From an uncultured Pelagibacteraceae bacterium (GTDB lineage Bacteria > Pseudomonadota > Alphaproteobacteria > Pelagibacterales > Pelagibacteraceae): a stretch of 64,000 nt of DNA. The notes under the pieces are model-generated. The model did not search any database and was not told the DNA's origin. It saw only the letters and a program-made list of their open reading frames with translations. Shown piece after piece: positions 47,728 to 58,002 of this stretch. Made by a program: the position numbers and the translations under genes. Numbering within the stretch: position 1 is the stretch's first letter; each line of letters begins with the position of its first letter. Location of the stretch: NCBI GenBank assembly GCA_902587515.1, contig CACILM010000003.1, positions 1 to 64,000 on the forward strand, written 5' to 3'.

Positions 47728-48394
47728 AAAATTACACATTTTAGTAGTAGATGATGATGATAGAATTAGAACTCTATTAAAAGAATATTTAAATGAAAAT
47801 AATTTTATAGTCTCAACTGCTGATAATGCAGAAGATGCAAAAAAAAAACTAAGTTACCTAAAATTTGATACTATCATTCTTGATGTAATGATGCCCGGTC
47901 AAAGTGGATATGAACTTACTAAAGAGGTAAAAAAAAGAATAAAAGTTCCAATAATATTGCTTACAGCTAAAGGTGAGGTTGAAAATAGAATTAAAGGACT
48001 TGAAATAGGTGCTGACGATTACATTGGTAAACCTTTTGAACCAAAAGAACTTTTATTGAGGATAAGAAATATAATTAAGAATACTAATAAAATTAATTTA
48101 GATACAAAATACTTTGTAGGTCAGGCAAAAATAGACTTAAATAAAATGAACGTAACTTTAAAAAATAATCTAAAAAAAATTAATAATTCTGAAAAAAAAG
48201 TTCTTATTGAAATGTTGGCCAATCCAGGAAAAACTTACTCAAGAGAAGAAATTGGAAAAATATCGGGAATTACTCAAGAACGATCTATAGATGTGATGAT
48301 TACTCGTCTTAGACAAAAATTAGAGATAAATCCTAAAAATCCAAAATATTTACAAACAATTAGGGGCTCAGGTTATGTTCTCTGGATTGAATAA
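47717..48394 (+). CDS. petR: OmpR-family response regulator, PetR-like
   Basis: Receiver VVDDDDRIR, LDVMMPGQSGYEL, LLTAKGE; C-terminal winged helix SIDVMITRLRQKLEINPKNPKYLQTIRGSGYVL. Confidence 0.85.
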   Translation: MENKKLHILVVDDDDRIRTLLKEYLNENNFIVSTADNAEDAKKKLSYLKFDTIILDVMMPGQSGYELTKEVKKRIKVPIILLTAKGEVENRIKGLEIGADDYIGKPFEPKELLLRIRNIIKNTNKINLDTKYFVGQAKIDLNKMNVTLKNNLKKINNSEKKVLIEMLANPGKTYSREEIGKISGITQERSIDVMITRLRQKLEINPKNPKYLQTIRGSGYVLWIE

Positions 48395-49691
48395 TTTTAT
48401 TAAAATAATTCTTCCAAAAAGATTATTTTATAGAGCGCTTATAATAGTGGCAGCTCCAACAATAATCCTTCAACTTATTATTACCATTGTTTTTTATGAT
48501 AGTATTTGGATCAAGGCTAATAAAAATTCTACAAGAGCATTAGCAGCACAACTTAAAACTATTCAAGAAGTTTATCTAAATGATAAAAAAAATTTAGATT
48601 TTTTTACTGACAGTTATAAAAATAATTTTAATTTTGAAATTGGTATTAGCAAAGAAGAATTTCCTAAAATTTCTGGTGAGAGAAAGTTTAGTCCTATGGA
48701 TAGATCTTTACGTAGAGAACTAAAATCAACCTTTGGAAATAATAACTATTGGTTTAATACATCTAAATTTAAAAATGCAGTTGAAATAAAAATTAGATCT
48801 GAAAATGAAGTCATCGATTTTATTGTTCCTAAAGAATTAGTTTCTGCTTCTTCAGTAAGATTATTTGTTTTATGGACAACTCTTCCATCAATAGCGCTTA
48901 TAATTATAGCTTTAATTTTTTTAAAAAATCAAACTAGACCCTTGGTAAAACTCGCGAAAGCAGCTGAAAGATTTGGTAAAGGTGATTATGTTAATGACTT
49001 TAGACCCTCTGGGGCTCAAGAAATAAGAAAAGCAGCTTATGAATTTGATAGAATGGCTAAAAGAATAAACCGTCACTTAAATCAAAGGTCAGAAATGTTA
49101 TCTGGAATTAGTCATGACTTAAGAACTCCACTCACAAGATTAAAATTACAACTAGCAATGCTAAATCAAAAAGAACTTTCTAATAAAATGTCAAAGGATA
49201 TTGATGAAATGGAAAAAATGTTAAATGATTATCTTCAATTTGCAAAAACACAGTCACAAGAGGAGACAAAGGAAATTAACTTAAGAGAATTATTTGATAC
49301 TATAAGAGAGGGTTTTAGTAATTACGACTTAGAAGTTTTAGTTGATGGAAATATAAGCTTTAACGGTAGACCTTTGGCTTTAAAAAGATCGTTTGAAAAT
49401 ATTATTCATAATGCTCTTACATACGGAAAAAAAGCTTCTGTTAATGTTCAAAAGAGTTCAAATCGAGTAATAATTACAGTTGAAGATGACGGCCCTGGAG
49501 TACCCGAAGATCAGTATAAGAATATTTTTAAACCTTTTTTTAGACTAGATAAAAGTAGAAGTTTAAATCAATCAGGTGTTGGATTAGGATTGGCAATTGT
49601 TGAGGATGTTATTAATTCTCATGGAGGGAATTTATTTTTAGGTAAAAGTAAATTAAATGGACTGCAAGTAAAGATTTCTTTACCTTTTTAA
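48375..49691 (+). CDS. EnvZ-like sensor histidine kinase
   Basis: Two TM segments, HAMP, H-box GISHDLRTPLTRLKLQ, N-box NIIHNALTYG, GPGVPEDQ, GVGLGLAIV. Confidence 0.93.
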   Translation: MFSGLNNFIKIILPKRLFYRALIIVAAPTIILQLIITIVFYDSIWIKANKNSTRALAAQLKTIQEVYLNDKKNLDFFTDSYKNNFNFEIGISKEEFPKISGERKFSPMDRSLRRELKSTFGNNNYWFNTSKFKNAVEIKIRSENEVIDFIVPKELVSASSVRLFVLWTTLPSIALIIIALIFLKNQTRPLVKLAKAAERFGKGDYVNDFRPSGAQEIRKAAYEFDRMAKRINRHLNQRSEMLSGISHDLRTPLTRLKLQLAMLNQKELSNKMSKDIDEMEKMLNDYLQFAKTQSQEETKEINLRELFDTIREGFSNYDLEVLVDGNISFNGRPLALKRSFENIIHNALTYGKKASVNVQKSSNRVIITVEDDGPGVPEDQYKNIFKPFFRLDKSRSLNQSGVGLGLAIVEDVINSHGGNLFLGKSKLNGLQVKISLPF

Positions 49692-49916
49692 TTTTTTTCT
49701 TTTCTGTAATCTTCTAATTTGAATTTCTTGCTTTTCAACTATTTTTTTTAAAATTTCAAACTCTTTTCTAGAAACTAATTCGAGTTTATTAAAAATCTTG
49801 TCTTTTTTAAATTTTAGATCGGTTGATAATTCTTTTCTAATATCTTTTGATGTTAAAATACCCGTTTCAATCAAAGTTGATATAGTTTTTAAAATTTTTT
49901 CTGAATTGCTCATCAC
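49680..49916 (-). CDS. ubiK: BMFP-domain / UbiK-like accessory protein
   Basis: 78 aa, coiled-coil with ...LVSRKEFEILKKIVEKQEIQIRRLQKR (BMFP domain signature). Confidence 0.75.
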   Translation of the reverse strand: MMSNSEKILKTISTLIETGILTSKDIRKELSTDLKFKKDKIFNKLELVSRKEFEILKKIVEKQEIQIRRLQKRKKLKR

Positions 49917-49964
49917 TTATCTTATTTGATAGGCATCTTAATTTCAAATGTGATATAAGGAAAC

Positions 49965-50759
49965 ATGTTTACTCATAATTTTAGCCCAATAATATTAGAT
50001 ATAGGGTTTTTTTCAATTAGATGGTATTCCTTGGCATACATAATTGGAATATTAATTGGTTGGTGGTTTGGAAAAAATGTTATTATAAAAAAGTTCCAAA
50101 CTAAATTTCCAGAAGTAAATAAGCAATTTGATGACCTCATTACATATTTAATTATTGCAATAATTCTTGGGGGAAGACTTGGTTATGTAATTTTCTATAA
50201 TTTAAATTATTATTTTTTAAATCCAATAGAAATTTTTAAAATTTGGGAGGGTGGAATGTCTTTCCATGGTGCCTTGATTGGAATAATTATTGCAACTTTT
50301 ATATTTGCTTATAAAAGGAAGTTAGAGACTTTTTTTTTATTAGATATCATTGCATGCGTTGCTCCCATAGGTATTTTTTTTGGTCGTATCGCAAACTTTA
50401 TTAATGGAGAATTAGTAGGTAAAGTAAGCGATGTTTATTGGTCTGTCATATTTCCCAAAATAGACCCAAATCCTAGGCATCCCTCACAGATTTATGAAGC
50501 AATACTTGAGGGATTATTTTTGTTTATAATACTTAATATAATAATTAACAAAAAAAATTATTTAATAGGCACTTGCTCTTTTTGTTTTTTAATTTTTTAT
50601 GGATTTTTCCGAATATTTTCAGAATTATTTAGAGAACCGGATACACATATAGGCTTCGTTTTTGAACATATTAGCCTGGGTATGATTTTAAGCTTTGTAA
50701 TGATTTTAGCTGGATTTTTCATTTACTATTTCCTAAAAAAAAAAAATGAGATCAGATAA
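49965..50759 (+). CDS. lgt: Prolipoprotein diacylglyceryl transferase
   Basis: IRWYSLAYIIGI, GGRLGYVIFYN, EGGMSFHGALIG, GRIANFINGELVG, RHPSQIYEAILEG, REPDTHIG. Confidence 0.97.
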   Translation: MFTHNFSPIILDIGFFSIRWYSLAYIIGILIGWWFGKNVIIKKFQTKFPEVNKQFDDLITYLIIAIILGGRLGYVIFYNLNYYFLNPIEIFKIWEGGMSFHGALIGIIIATFIFAYKRKLETFFLLDIIACVAPIGIFFGRIANFINGELVGKVSDVYWSVIFPKIDPNPRHPSQIYEAILEGLFLFIILNIIINKKNYLIGTCSFCFLIFYGFFRIFSELFREPDTHIGFVFEHISLGMILSFVMILAGFFIYYFLKKKNEIR

Positions 50760-51810
50760 AAAATTTTTCGGAAAATCTAGTTCTCTTCCAGTGGACAAAT
50801 TTTTTCTTAATGTACTGTATGACAAAGAATATGGATATTACAATAAAAAAGAACCATTTAGTTCGAATGGAGATTATATTACAGCGCCTAAAATTTCTTT
50901 TTTATTTAGTGATATTATTGCTATTTGGTTAATTTCAACATGGGAAAATTTTGGCAAACCAAAACATTTTAATATAGTTGAGTTGGGACCTGGGGATGGA
51001 AGTCTGACAAAAAATATTCTTAAAGTTTTTAAAAATTTTCCAAATTTTAATAATTCTAAAAAAATCTTTTTGTACGAAATAAGTAGTTTTTTGACAAAAG
51101 TACAAAAAAAAAAATTAAAAAATAATAAAGTAAAATGGATTAAAGATTTTAATGAGATAAAAAAGGGACCTGTTATTTTTTTTGGAAATGAATTTTTTGA
51201 TGCTATTCCTATAAAACAATTTAAACGTGAAAATGGATTATTATTAGAAAAATATTTCTTTTTTGATAAAAATTTTAGGATTTATGAAAAATTCAAAAAA
51301 GCTAATAAAAGAGATGCTCAAAATATCAAAAATTTTAAATCACTAAATAATTTAAAATTTATTGAGTATCCAAAACTTGGACTGAAAGAATTAAAGAAAA
51401 TTGTGAAGAAAGTTTCAATTTTAAAGGGAGGTATTTTGTTAATAGATTATGGGTACTTAAAACCAAATAATCAAAACACATTACAGTCTGTTTTCAAACA
51501 TAAAAAAAATAATATATTTAAAAATTTAGGTGATGCAGATATTACTTCTCATGTTAATTTTAGATTAATTGAAGAATTTTTAAAAAATAATAAATTTTAT
51601 GTAAAAAATATCATAACTCAAAAGGAATTTTTAGAAAGAATGGGTATACTACATAGAGCTGAAATTCTCTCAAAAAAAATGAAGTTTATTGAACAATCAG
51701 ATCTTTATTTAAGATTGAAAAGATTATTAAGCCCTAATCTTATGGGTAGATTATTTAAAGTAATTCTGGCATTTAATCACAAAACTAAAGATTATTTCGG
51801 ATTTAAATAA
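50746..51810 (+). CDS. SAM-dependent methyltransferase, MidA/NDUFAF7 (DUF185) family
   Basis: GDYITAPKISFLFSDIIAIWL, VELGPGDGSLTKNIL, FFGNEFFDAIPIKQF, LLIDYGY. Confidence 0.9.
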   Translation: MRSDKKFFGKSSSLPVDKFFLNVLYDKEYGYYNKKEPFSSNGDYITAPKISFLFSDIIAIWLISTWENFGKPKHFNIVELGPGDGSLTKNILKVFKNFPNFNNSKKIFLYEISSFLTKVQKKKLKNNKVKWIKDFNEIKKGPVIFFGNEFFDAIPIKQFKRENGLLLEKYFFFDKNFRIYEKFKKANKRDAQNIKNFKSLNNLKFIEYPKLGLKELKKIVKKVSILKGGILLIDYGYLKPNNQNTLQSVFKHKKNNIFKNLGDADITSHVNFRLIEEFLKNNKFYVKNIITQKEFLERMGILHRAEILSKKMKFIEQSDLYLRLKRLLSPNLMGRLFKVILAFNHKTKDYFGFK

Positions 51811-52562
51811 TGTTTTTTTCAAAGAAAATAAAAAAATTTAAAAAAATAAGGCATTGCTTCTTTTCTAAAAATGGCGGTTTTTCTAATGGGGTTTATAAAA
51901 GTCTTAATTGCGGTGAAGGATCTATGGATAAAAAAAAGAATGTAAGAAAAAACTTAACTTTTGTATCAAAAAAAATGGGAGTAAAAAGAAATAATCTTAT
52001 TCTAATGTTTCAAACACACAGCAACAAGGTGATAGAGGTTAAAAAAAATAAATTAAAAAGTAAAATAATGGCTGACGCTATTATTACTAGGGACAAAAAC
52101 ATAGCTTTAGGAGTAGTAACTGCTGATTGTGTTCCTGTACTTTTATGTGATGCAAAAAATGAGATAGTTGGTTGTATTCATGCAGGATGGAAAGGAGCGT
52201 TAAAAGGAATAATTAAAAATACAGTTTCTAAGATTAGAAAAAATAATAAACGTGGAAAAATTTTTGCTTGCATTGGGCCGTGTATTGGAAGGAAGAATTA
52301 TGAGGTAGGACTAGAATTTTATAGAAGGTTTATATCTAAATCAAAGAAAAATAGATTGTACTTTTCTTTTAAGAATAAAAAAAAAAAATTATTTGATTTG
52401 AGAAAATTTGTAAAAGATAAGCTAGAAGAACTAAATATATCAGTAGATCATATAAATCTTGATACTTATAGAGAAAGAAACACTTTTTTTAGCTATAGAA
52501 GATCGGTGATTTTAAAAGAGAAAGACTACGGGAGGTGTATTTCAGTAATAAGATTAGCATAG
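51810..52562 (+). CDS. pgeF: Laccase-domain protein PgeF/YfiH (peptidoglycan editing factor family)
   Basis: QTHSNKVIEV, ADAIITRDKNIALGVVTADCVPVLLCD, GCIHAGWKGAL, IGPCIGRKNYEVG. Confidence 0.93.
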   Translation: MFFSKKIKKFKKIRHCFFSKNGGFSNGVYKSLNCGEGSMDKKKNVRKNLTFVSKKMGVKRNNLILMFQTHSNKVIEVKKNKLKSKIMADAIITRDKNIALGVVTADCVPVLLCDAKNEIVGCIHAGWKGALKGIIKNTVSKIRKNNKRGKIFACIGPCIGRKNYEVGLEFYRRFISKSKKNRLYFSFKNKKKKLFDLRKFVKDKLEELNISVDHINLDTYRERNTFFSYRRSVILKEKDYGRCISVIRLA

Positions 52563-52609
52563 AATAAAATTGAAAACTTCAAAAAAAAATTGTATAAATA
52601 ATTACTTTC

Positions 52610-53542
52610 ATGAAAATTTTATCTGGAACAAGCAATTTTAAGCTTAGCAAGGATATCTCTAAAAACCTTAAACTCAAATTAATCAACACTAATATTAGAA
52701 GATTCGCTGATGGAGAAATTTATATTGAAATTAACGAAAATATCAGAGGTAATAGCGTTTTTGTAATTCAATCTACTTCCAATCCAGCGAATGACAATAT
52801 TATGGAGCTTCTTTTGGTTATAGATGCTTTAAAAAGATCATCTGCAAAAACAATAACAGCTGTAATTCCTTATTTTGGATATGCAAGACAAGATAGAAAA
52901 GTCGCTCCAAGAACTTCTATTTCTGCTAAAGTTGTAGCTAACTTAATTTCAAATGCAGGTGCCACAAGAGTTGTAACTGTTGATTTACATGCAGGACAGA
53001 TACAAGGGTTCTTCGATATGCCAGTTGATAATTTATACACTGCTCCTCTATTTGCTAAGTATATTAAAAAAAAATTAAATAATAAGAAATTAATATGTGT
53101 TTCCCCAGATGTTGGTGGAGTGGCAAGAACAAGAGCTCTAGCCACTAGGATTAAAGCTGACCTTGCAATTATTGATAAAAGAAGACCTACGCCAGGAAAA
53201 TCTGAGGTGATGAATATAATTGGAAATGTAAAAAGTAAAACTTGTATAATAGTTGATGATATAATTGACAGTGGTGGAACAATAGTAAATGCAGTGGATG
53301 CATTAAAAAAAAGTGGGGCAAATGAAGTTTATGTCTTCATTACTCACGCTGTACTAAGTGGAGATGCTGTCAAAAAAATCAAAAATTCAAAAATTAAGAA
53401 ATTAATAATTACTGATACGATAGATAACGTTCAAAAAATTAAGAATAATAATAAAATTGAGGTGTTATCTATTGCCTCATTAATGTCAGAAGCTATCAAA
53501 AGAATAGCCAATTCAAATTCGGTATCAGATTTGTTCAATTAA
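52610..53542 (+). CDS. prs: Ribose-phosphate pyrophosphokinase
   Basis: FADGEIYIEINENIRG, VIPYFGYARQDRK, VDLHAGQIQGFFDMPVDNLY, IVDDIIDSGGTI. Confidence 0.97.
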   Translation: MKILSGTSNFKLSKDISKNLKLKLINTNIRRFADGEIYIEINENIRGNSVFVIQSTSNPANDNIMELLLVIDALKRSSAKTITAVIPYFGYARQDRKVAPRTSISAKVVANLISNAGATRVVTVDLHAGQIQGFFDMPVDNLYTAPLFAKYIKKKLNNKKLICVSPDVGGVARTRALATRIKADLAIIDKRRPTPGKSEVMNIIGNVKSKTCIIVDDIIDSGGTIVNAVDALKKSGANEVYVFITHAVLSGDAVKKIKNSKIKKLIITDTIDNVQKIKNNNKIEVLSIASLMSEAIKRIANSNSVSDLFN

Positions 53543-53545
53543 TAC

Positions 53546-53574
53546 TTGTTTTGATCCAGATCTTGCGTTATATA
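53546..53574 (+). promoter_or_regulatory. Predicted promoter for rplY-pth-ychF
   Basis: TTGTTT (53546-53551), 17-bp spacer, TATATA (53569-53574), 17 nt before the rplY ATG. Confidence 0.4.
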
Positions 53575-53591
53575 CCCTTTTCAATATTTTT

Positions 53592-54344
53592 ATGAATAAC
53601 CTTAAAGCATTAAAAAGAGAGAAATTAACATCAGGCTCAAATAATAAGTTAAGGGCAGATGGCCTTATACCCGCAATTTTATATGGGGGCAAAGATCCTA
53701 ATCAAAATATATCTATTAGTAAAAAAGAAATTTCAAACATAATCAATTCAGATACATTTTTATCAAAAGTACTTGAGATAGAAATAGAGGGTAAAAAAGA
53801 AAAGGTCATACCAAGGGATGTGTCTTATAATGTAATTTCAGAAGAGCCTATTCATATTGATTTTATGAGAATATTGTCAGGTAAAAAAATAATTTTAGAA
53901 ATTCCTGTAAAATTTATAAATCATCCAGACTCTCCTGGACTTAAAAGGGGAGGTGTTTTGAATATTGTTAGAAGAAAGGTTGAATTAAGATGTCCGGCTG
54001 AAAATATTCCTGATGAAATTATAGTTGATCTCACAGGTACTGATATTGGAACAAGTATAAAAATTTCTTCTGTAAAGTTGCCCGAAAATGTAGTCCCAAC
54101 TATTACGGATCGTGACTTTGTGGTTGCGACTGTTGCGGCTCCAACAATAATGAAAGAACCAGAAAAACCTGCCGAAGAAACTCCAGCTGATGGTACAGAG
54201 GGTGAAGCACCAGCTGAGGGCGCAGAGGCAGCAGCGAAAGATGGTGACCCAGCCAAAAAAGATGAAAAAGGTAAAGACGCTACAGGTGATAAAAAAACTG
54301 AAGATAAAAAACCTGCTGAGAAAAAAACTGCTGAGAAAAAATAA
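53592..54344 (+). CDS. rplY: 50S ribosomal protein L25/general stress protein Ctc with long low-complexity tail
   Basis: NKLRADGLIPAILYGG, VIPRDVSYNVISEEPIHIDFMRI, GGVLNIVRRKVELRCPAENIPDEI; followed by A/E/P/K-rich tail. Confidence 0.95.
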   Translation: MNNLKALKREKLTSGSNNKLRADGLIPAILYGGKDPNQNISISKKEISNIINSDTFLSKVLEIEIEGKKEKVIPRDVSYNVISEEPIHIDFMRILSGKKIILEIPVKFINHPDSPGLKRGGVLNIVRRKVELRCPAENIPDEIIVDLTGTDIGTSIKISSVKLPENVVPTITDRDFVVATVAAPTIMKEPEKPAEETPADGTEGEAPAEGAEAAAKDGDPAKKDEKGKDATGDKKTEDKKPAEKKTAEKK

Positions 54345-54349
54345 TTGAT

Positions 54350-54922
54350 ATGCTTCTATTAGTTGGATTAGGAAATCCAGGATCAAATTACTCTAACACG
54401 AGACATAACATAGGCTTTAAGATAATTGATGCTATTAACACTCATTTTAAACTTTCTAAACAAAAACCAAAGTTTAAAGGATTGTTAACAACAGGTAACA
54501 TTGATGAAAAAAAAATCTATGCAATAAAACCTCTAACTTTTATGAATAATTCTGGAACAGCAATAAAAGAGTTAATAGATTATTTTAAAATTGATGCAAA
54601 AGATGTAATTGTATTTCATGATGACATGGATATTGATTTTGGAAAAATAAAGGCAAAGTTCGGTGGTAGTAGTGCTGGTCATAACGGAATAGAGTCAATT
54701 GATAAATTTATTGGTAAAGATTACTCAAGAGTAAGAATAGGAATTGGTCATCCAAAACAAAAAAAGAAAGTAAACAACCATGTGCTTGAAGACTTTAAAG
54801 AAGATGAGGAAGATAAAATTAAAGAAATCACAGAAAACATCGTTAAACAAATACCAACTCTTATTGATAAAAAAATAGACCTGTTTTCAAGTAAAGTTAA
54901 TCAAAATCTGAATGGGATTTAA
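54350..54922 (+). CDS. pth: Peptidyl-tRNA hydrolase
   Basis: VGLGNPGSNYSNTRHNIGF, KPLTFMNNSG, FHDDMDIDFGKIKAKFGGSSAGHNGIESI. Confidence 0.97.
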   Translation: MLLLVGLGNPGSNYSNTRHNIGFKIIDAINTHFKLSKQKPKFKGLLTTGNIDEKKIYAIKPLTFMNNSGTAIKELIDYFKIDAKDVIVFHDDMDIDFGKIKAKFGGSSAGHNGIESIDKFIGKDYSRVRIGIGHPKQKKKVNNHVLEDFKEDEEDKIKEITENIVKQIPTLIDKKIDLFSSKVNQNLNGI

Positions 54923-55982
54923 ATGTGGAATAGTTGGATTACCTAATGTTGGTAAATCAACTTTATTCAATGCTTTGACGGCTTCCAAAAACGCAGAAGC
55001 TGCAAACTTTCCCTTTTGTACCATTGATCCAAACATAGGCGTTGTAGATGTTGTTGATGTAAGACTTGATCAATTAGCTAAATTGTCGAATTCTAAGAAA
55101 AAAATGTATACTAATATTACTTTTGTTGACATTGCAGGTTTAGTAAAAGGGGCTTCAAAAGGTGAAGGATTAGGTAACAAGTTCCTTTCCCATATTAGAG
55201 AGGTCGATGCAATTATTCATCTAGTAAGATGTTTTGACTCTGAAAAAATTACTCATGTGAACTCAAAAATCAATCCAGCTGATGATCTTGAAACTATAAA
55301 AACTGAGATAATTCTCTCAGATTTAGACATAGTCCAAAAAAAACTTGAAAAAAGTAAAAAAAAATTACTCGATGAAAAAGAAATAAAAATTTTAAATGAG
55401 AAATTAAACAGTTTAAACAAAGGCGAAGAAGCCAAAATCAATAATCCAGAAGAGGAAAAGTTTCTTCATAGTCTTGGATTATTAAGTATCAAGCCGAAGA
55501 TTATAGTTTGTAATGTACCTGAGGAAAACTTATCTAAAGGAAATAAATATACTGAGATGATTAAAATCAAATATCCAAATGAAAAAATAATTCACATTTG
55601 TGCAGATATTGAAGATCAACTTTCTGGCCTTGAAAAAAATGAAAAAGAAACTTTTATGAAAGATATTGGTTTAGATAAAACGGGTTTAAATCAACTCATT
55701 AAAGAAGGCTACGATCTTCTAAAACTGGATACTTTTTTCACATCTGGGCCGGAAGAAAGCAGAGCATGGACAGTAAGAAAAAACACTCCAGCTCCAAAAG
55801 CAGCTAGTGTCATTCATACAGATTTTGAAAAAAATTTTATTAGAGCAGAAGCTGTATCATGTGAAGATTTTATTAAATACGGGAGTGCTGAAAAATGTAA
55901 AGAAAGTGGAAAATTAAGAATAGAGGGAAAAGATTATATTGTTAAAGATGGAGACGTTTTACACTTCAGAGTCAACCCTTGA
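54912..55982 (+). CDS. ychF: Redox-regulated ATPase/GTPase YchF
   Basis: GIVGLPNVGKSTLFNALT, NFPFCTIDPNIGVV, DIAGLVKGASKGEGLGNKFL, C-terminal TGS domain. Confidence 0.97.
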   Translation: MGFKCGIVGLPNVGKSTLFNALTASKNAEAANFPFCTIDPNIGVVDVVDVRLDQLAKLSNSKKKMYTNITFVDIAGLVKGASKGEGLGNKFLSHIREVDAIIHLVRCFDSEKITHVNSKINPADDLETIKTEIILSDLDIVQKKLEKSKKKLLDEKEIKILNEKLNSLNKGEEAKINNPEEEKFLHSLGLLSIKPKIIVCNVPEENLSKGNKYTEMIKIKYPNEKIIHICADIEDQLSGLEKNEKETFMKDIGLDKTGLNQLIKEGYDLLKLDTFFTSGPEESRAWTVRKNTPAPKAASVIHTDFEKNFIRAEAVSCEDFIKYGSAEKCKESGKLRIEGKDYIVKDGDVLHFRVNP

Positions 55983-56741
55983 CCAAATCTTTTTCATGCT
56001 TAAATAAACAAGAATGGTTAAAAGCACTAAATAGATAATGACCTTTACACCAGTTTTATGTCTTTCTTCAAGCTCTGGCTCGGCAGCCCAAGCTAAAAAA
56101 GTTGTCACATCTTTAGCCATTTGATCAACAGTAGACTCGGTTCCATCTGCGTACTCAACTAGACCATCCATTAAATTATTTGGCATTTTAATCTTATTAC
56201 CAGCCATGTATTTATTATAATAAACGCCGTCATCAAGAGTTACACCTGGAGGAGGGTCTTCATAACCTACAAGCACTGAATAAATATAATTAGCTCCTCC
56301 TTTTCTAGCTTTTACTAAAACTGACATATCAGGCGGGTATGCTCCACCATTAGCAGCTGTTGCTGCCTGAACATTAGGGTATGGACTTTTAAATTTATCT
56401 GAAGGTTTTCCTGGTCGAGTAAACATTTCTCCCTGGGAGTCTGGACCATCTTCTATTTCGAAACTAGCAGCAATAGCTTTTACCTCTTGTTCTGAAAATT
56501 CAGGTCCTCCAGGTTCTCCAAGGTTTCTATAGCTAAGATATTGCATTGAGTGGCAAGAAGCGCAGACTTCTTTGTAAACTTGAAAACCTCTTTGTAGTGA
56601 TGCTCTATCAAAAGTTCCTGTTAAACCTTTAAAACTCCAATCCACTTTTATTGGATCAACCATTTCAGCACTTTGCAGTGGTCTTAGTGATATGAGTAAA
56701 AAAAAAGATAAAATGAGTAGTTTTATATTAAACTTTATCAT
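55959..56741 (-). CDS. petC: Cytochrome c1 of the cytochrome bc1 complex
   Basis: Heme motif [21 protein letters not shown]-terminal TM anchor; operon with petA and petB. Confidence 0.96.
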   Translation of the reverse strand: MIKFNIKLLILSFFLLISLRPLQSAEMVDPIKVDWSFKGLTGTFDRASLQRGFQVYKEVCASCHSMQYLSYRNLGEPGGPEFSEQEVKAIAASFEIEDGPDSQGEMFTRPGKPSDKFKSPYPNVQAATAANGGAYPPDMSVLVKARKGGANYIYSVLVGYEDPPPGVTLDDGVYYNKYMAGNKIKMPNNLMDGLVEYADGTESTVDQMAKDVTTFLAWAAEPELEERHKTGVKVIIYLVLLTILVYLSMKKIWSRVDSEV

Positions 56742-58002
56742 TAATCTTCCTGGCTAAAGATGGTTCTGCTCCTCCGGTTAATACTGGTTCGGAGATACTC
56801 ATAGGAATTGGATCTGTTTTTTCCAAATAACCAACAACAGGCATAACTACTATAAAATGTAAGAAGTAATAAATAGTTCCGACTCTAGCTAATACTAAGT
56901 AAATTCCTTCAGCTGGCATCGCACCAACATAACCGAGCATTAGAACATCAATTACTAATATCCAAAAGAACTGTCTATAAATCGGTCTAAAAACAGCCGA
57001 TCTAACTTTTGATGTGTCTAACCAAGGTAAAACAAATAAAATAAAAATTGCGCTGAACATTAAAATTACCCCACCTAATTTATCAGGAACAGATCTTAAG
57101 ATTGCGTAAAATGGTAACAAATACCATTCAGGTACAATGTGAGCAGGTGTGACTAACGGATTAGCAGGTATATAATTATCTGAGTGACCCAAAACATTAG
57201 GAGTGAAGAATACAAATCCAGCGAATATAATCATAAAAACTAAAAGCGCGAAAGCATCTTTAATTGTAATATAAGGATGGAAAGGTACTGTGTCTTTAGA
57301 TGGTTTTTTTATATCAATTCCTACGGGATTATTATTTCCTGGAACATGTAAAGCCCAAATGTGTAAAACTACTAATCCTAGAATTAGAAAAGGGATTAAA
57401 TAATGTAAACTAAAAAATCTGTTTAGTGTTGGATTATCCACTGAGTATGCTCCCCATAACCAAGTTGTTATACTGTCTCCAACTAAAGGAATGGCACTAA
57501 ATAAGTTGGTTATTACTGTCGCGCCCCAAAAGCTCATTTGACCCCAAGGCAAGACATAACCCATGAAAGCAGCGGCCATCATCAATAAATAAATCATTAA
57601 ACCAATTATCCAAATTACTTCTCTTGGTGATTTATATGATCCATAAAATAGGGACCTAAAAATGTGAATGTAAACTGCAAGGAAAAACATGGATGCACCA
57701 TTGCTATGAATATATCTTATCAACCAGCCATAATTTACATCTCTCATTATATGTTCTACGCTTGCAAAAGCTAAATCAGCGTGAGCGACGTAATGCATTG
57801 CTAAAACAATTCCTGTAACTATTTGAGTGATTAAACAAAAAGTTAAAATTCCACCAAAGGTCCACCAGTAATTAAGATTTTTAGGTGTTGGGTAATCTGT
57901 AAGGTGTGCTCCAAGCGTAAGCAGTGGTAAACGATCGTTAAACCATTTTCCTGCTTTAGATTTCGGTGTGTATTCTTGCTCACTCATAATTTTTTTAACC
58001 AA
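56728..58002 (-). CDS. petB: Cytochrome b of the cytochrome bc1 complex
   Basis: [81 protein letters not shown]. Confidence 0.97.
   Translation of the reverse strand: MVKKIMSEQEYTPKSKAGKWFNDRLPLLTLGAHLTDYPTPKNLNYWWTFGGILTFCLITQIVTGIVLAMHYVAHADLAFASVEHIMRDVNYGWLIRYIHSNGASMFFLAVYIHIFRSLFYGSYKSPREVIWIIGLMIYLLMMAAAFMGYVLPWGQMSFWGATVITNLFSAIPLVGDSITTWLWGAYSVDNPTLNRFFSLHYLIPFLILGLVVLHIWALHVPGNNNPVGIDIKKPSKDTVPFHPYITIKDAFALLVFMIIFAGFVFFTPNVLGHSDNYIPANPLVTPAHIVPEWYLLPFYAILRSVPDKLGGVILMFSAIFILFVLPWLDTSKVRSAVFRPIYRQFFWILVIDVLMLGYVGAMPAEGIYLVLARVGTIYYFLHFIVVMPVVGYLEKTDPIPMSISEPVLTGGAEPSLARKINDKV

Noticed and set aside
53921-54386. Two minus-strand ORFs (111 and 133 aa) opposite rplY
   Set aside because: Low-complexity Ser/Ala/Phe composition is the complement of the Lys/Ala/Glu-rich L25 tail; no independent coding evidence.
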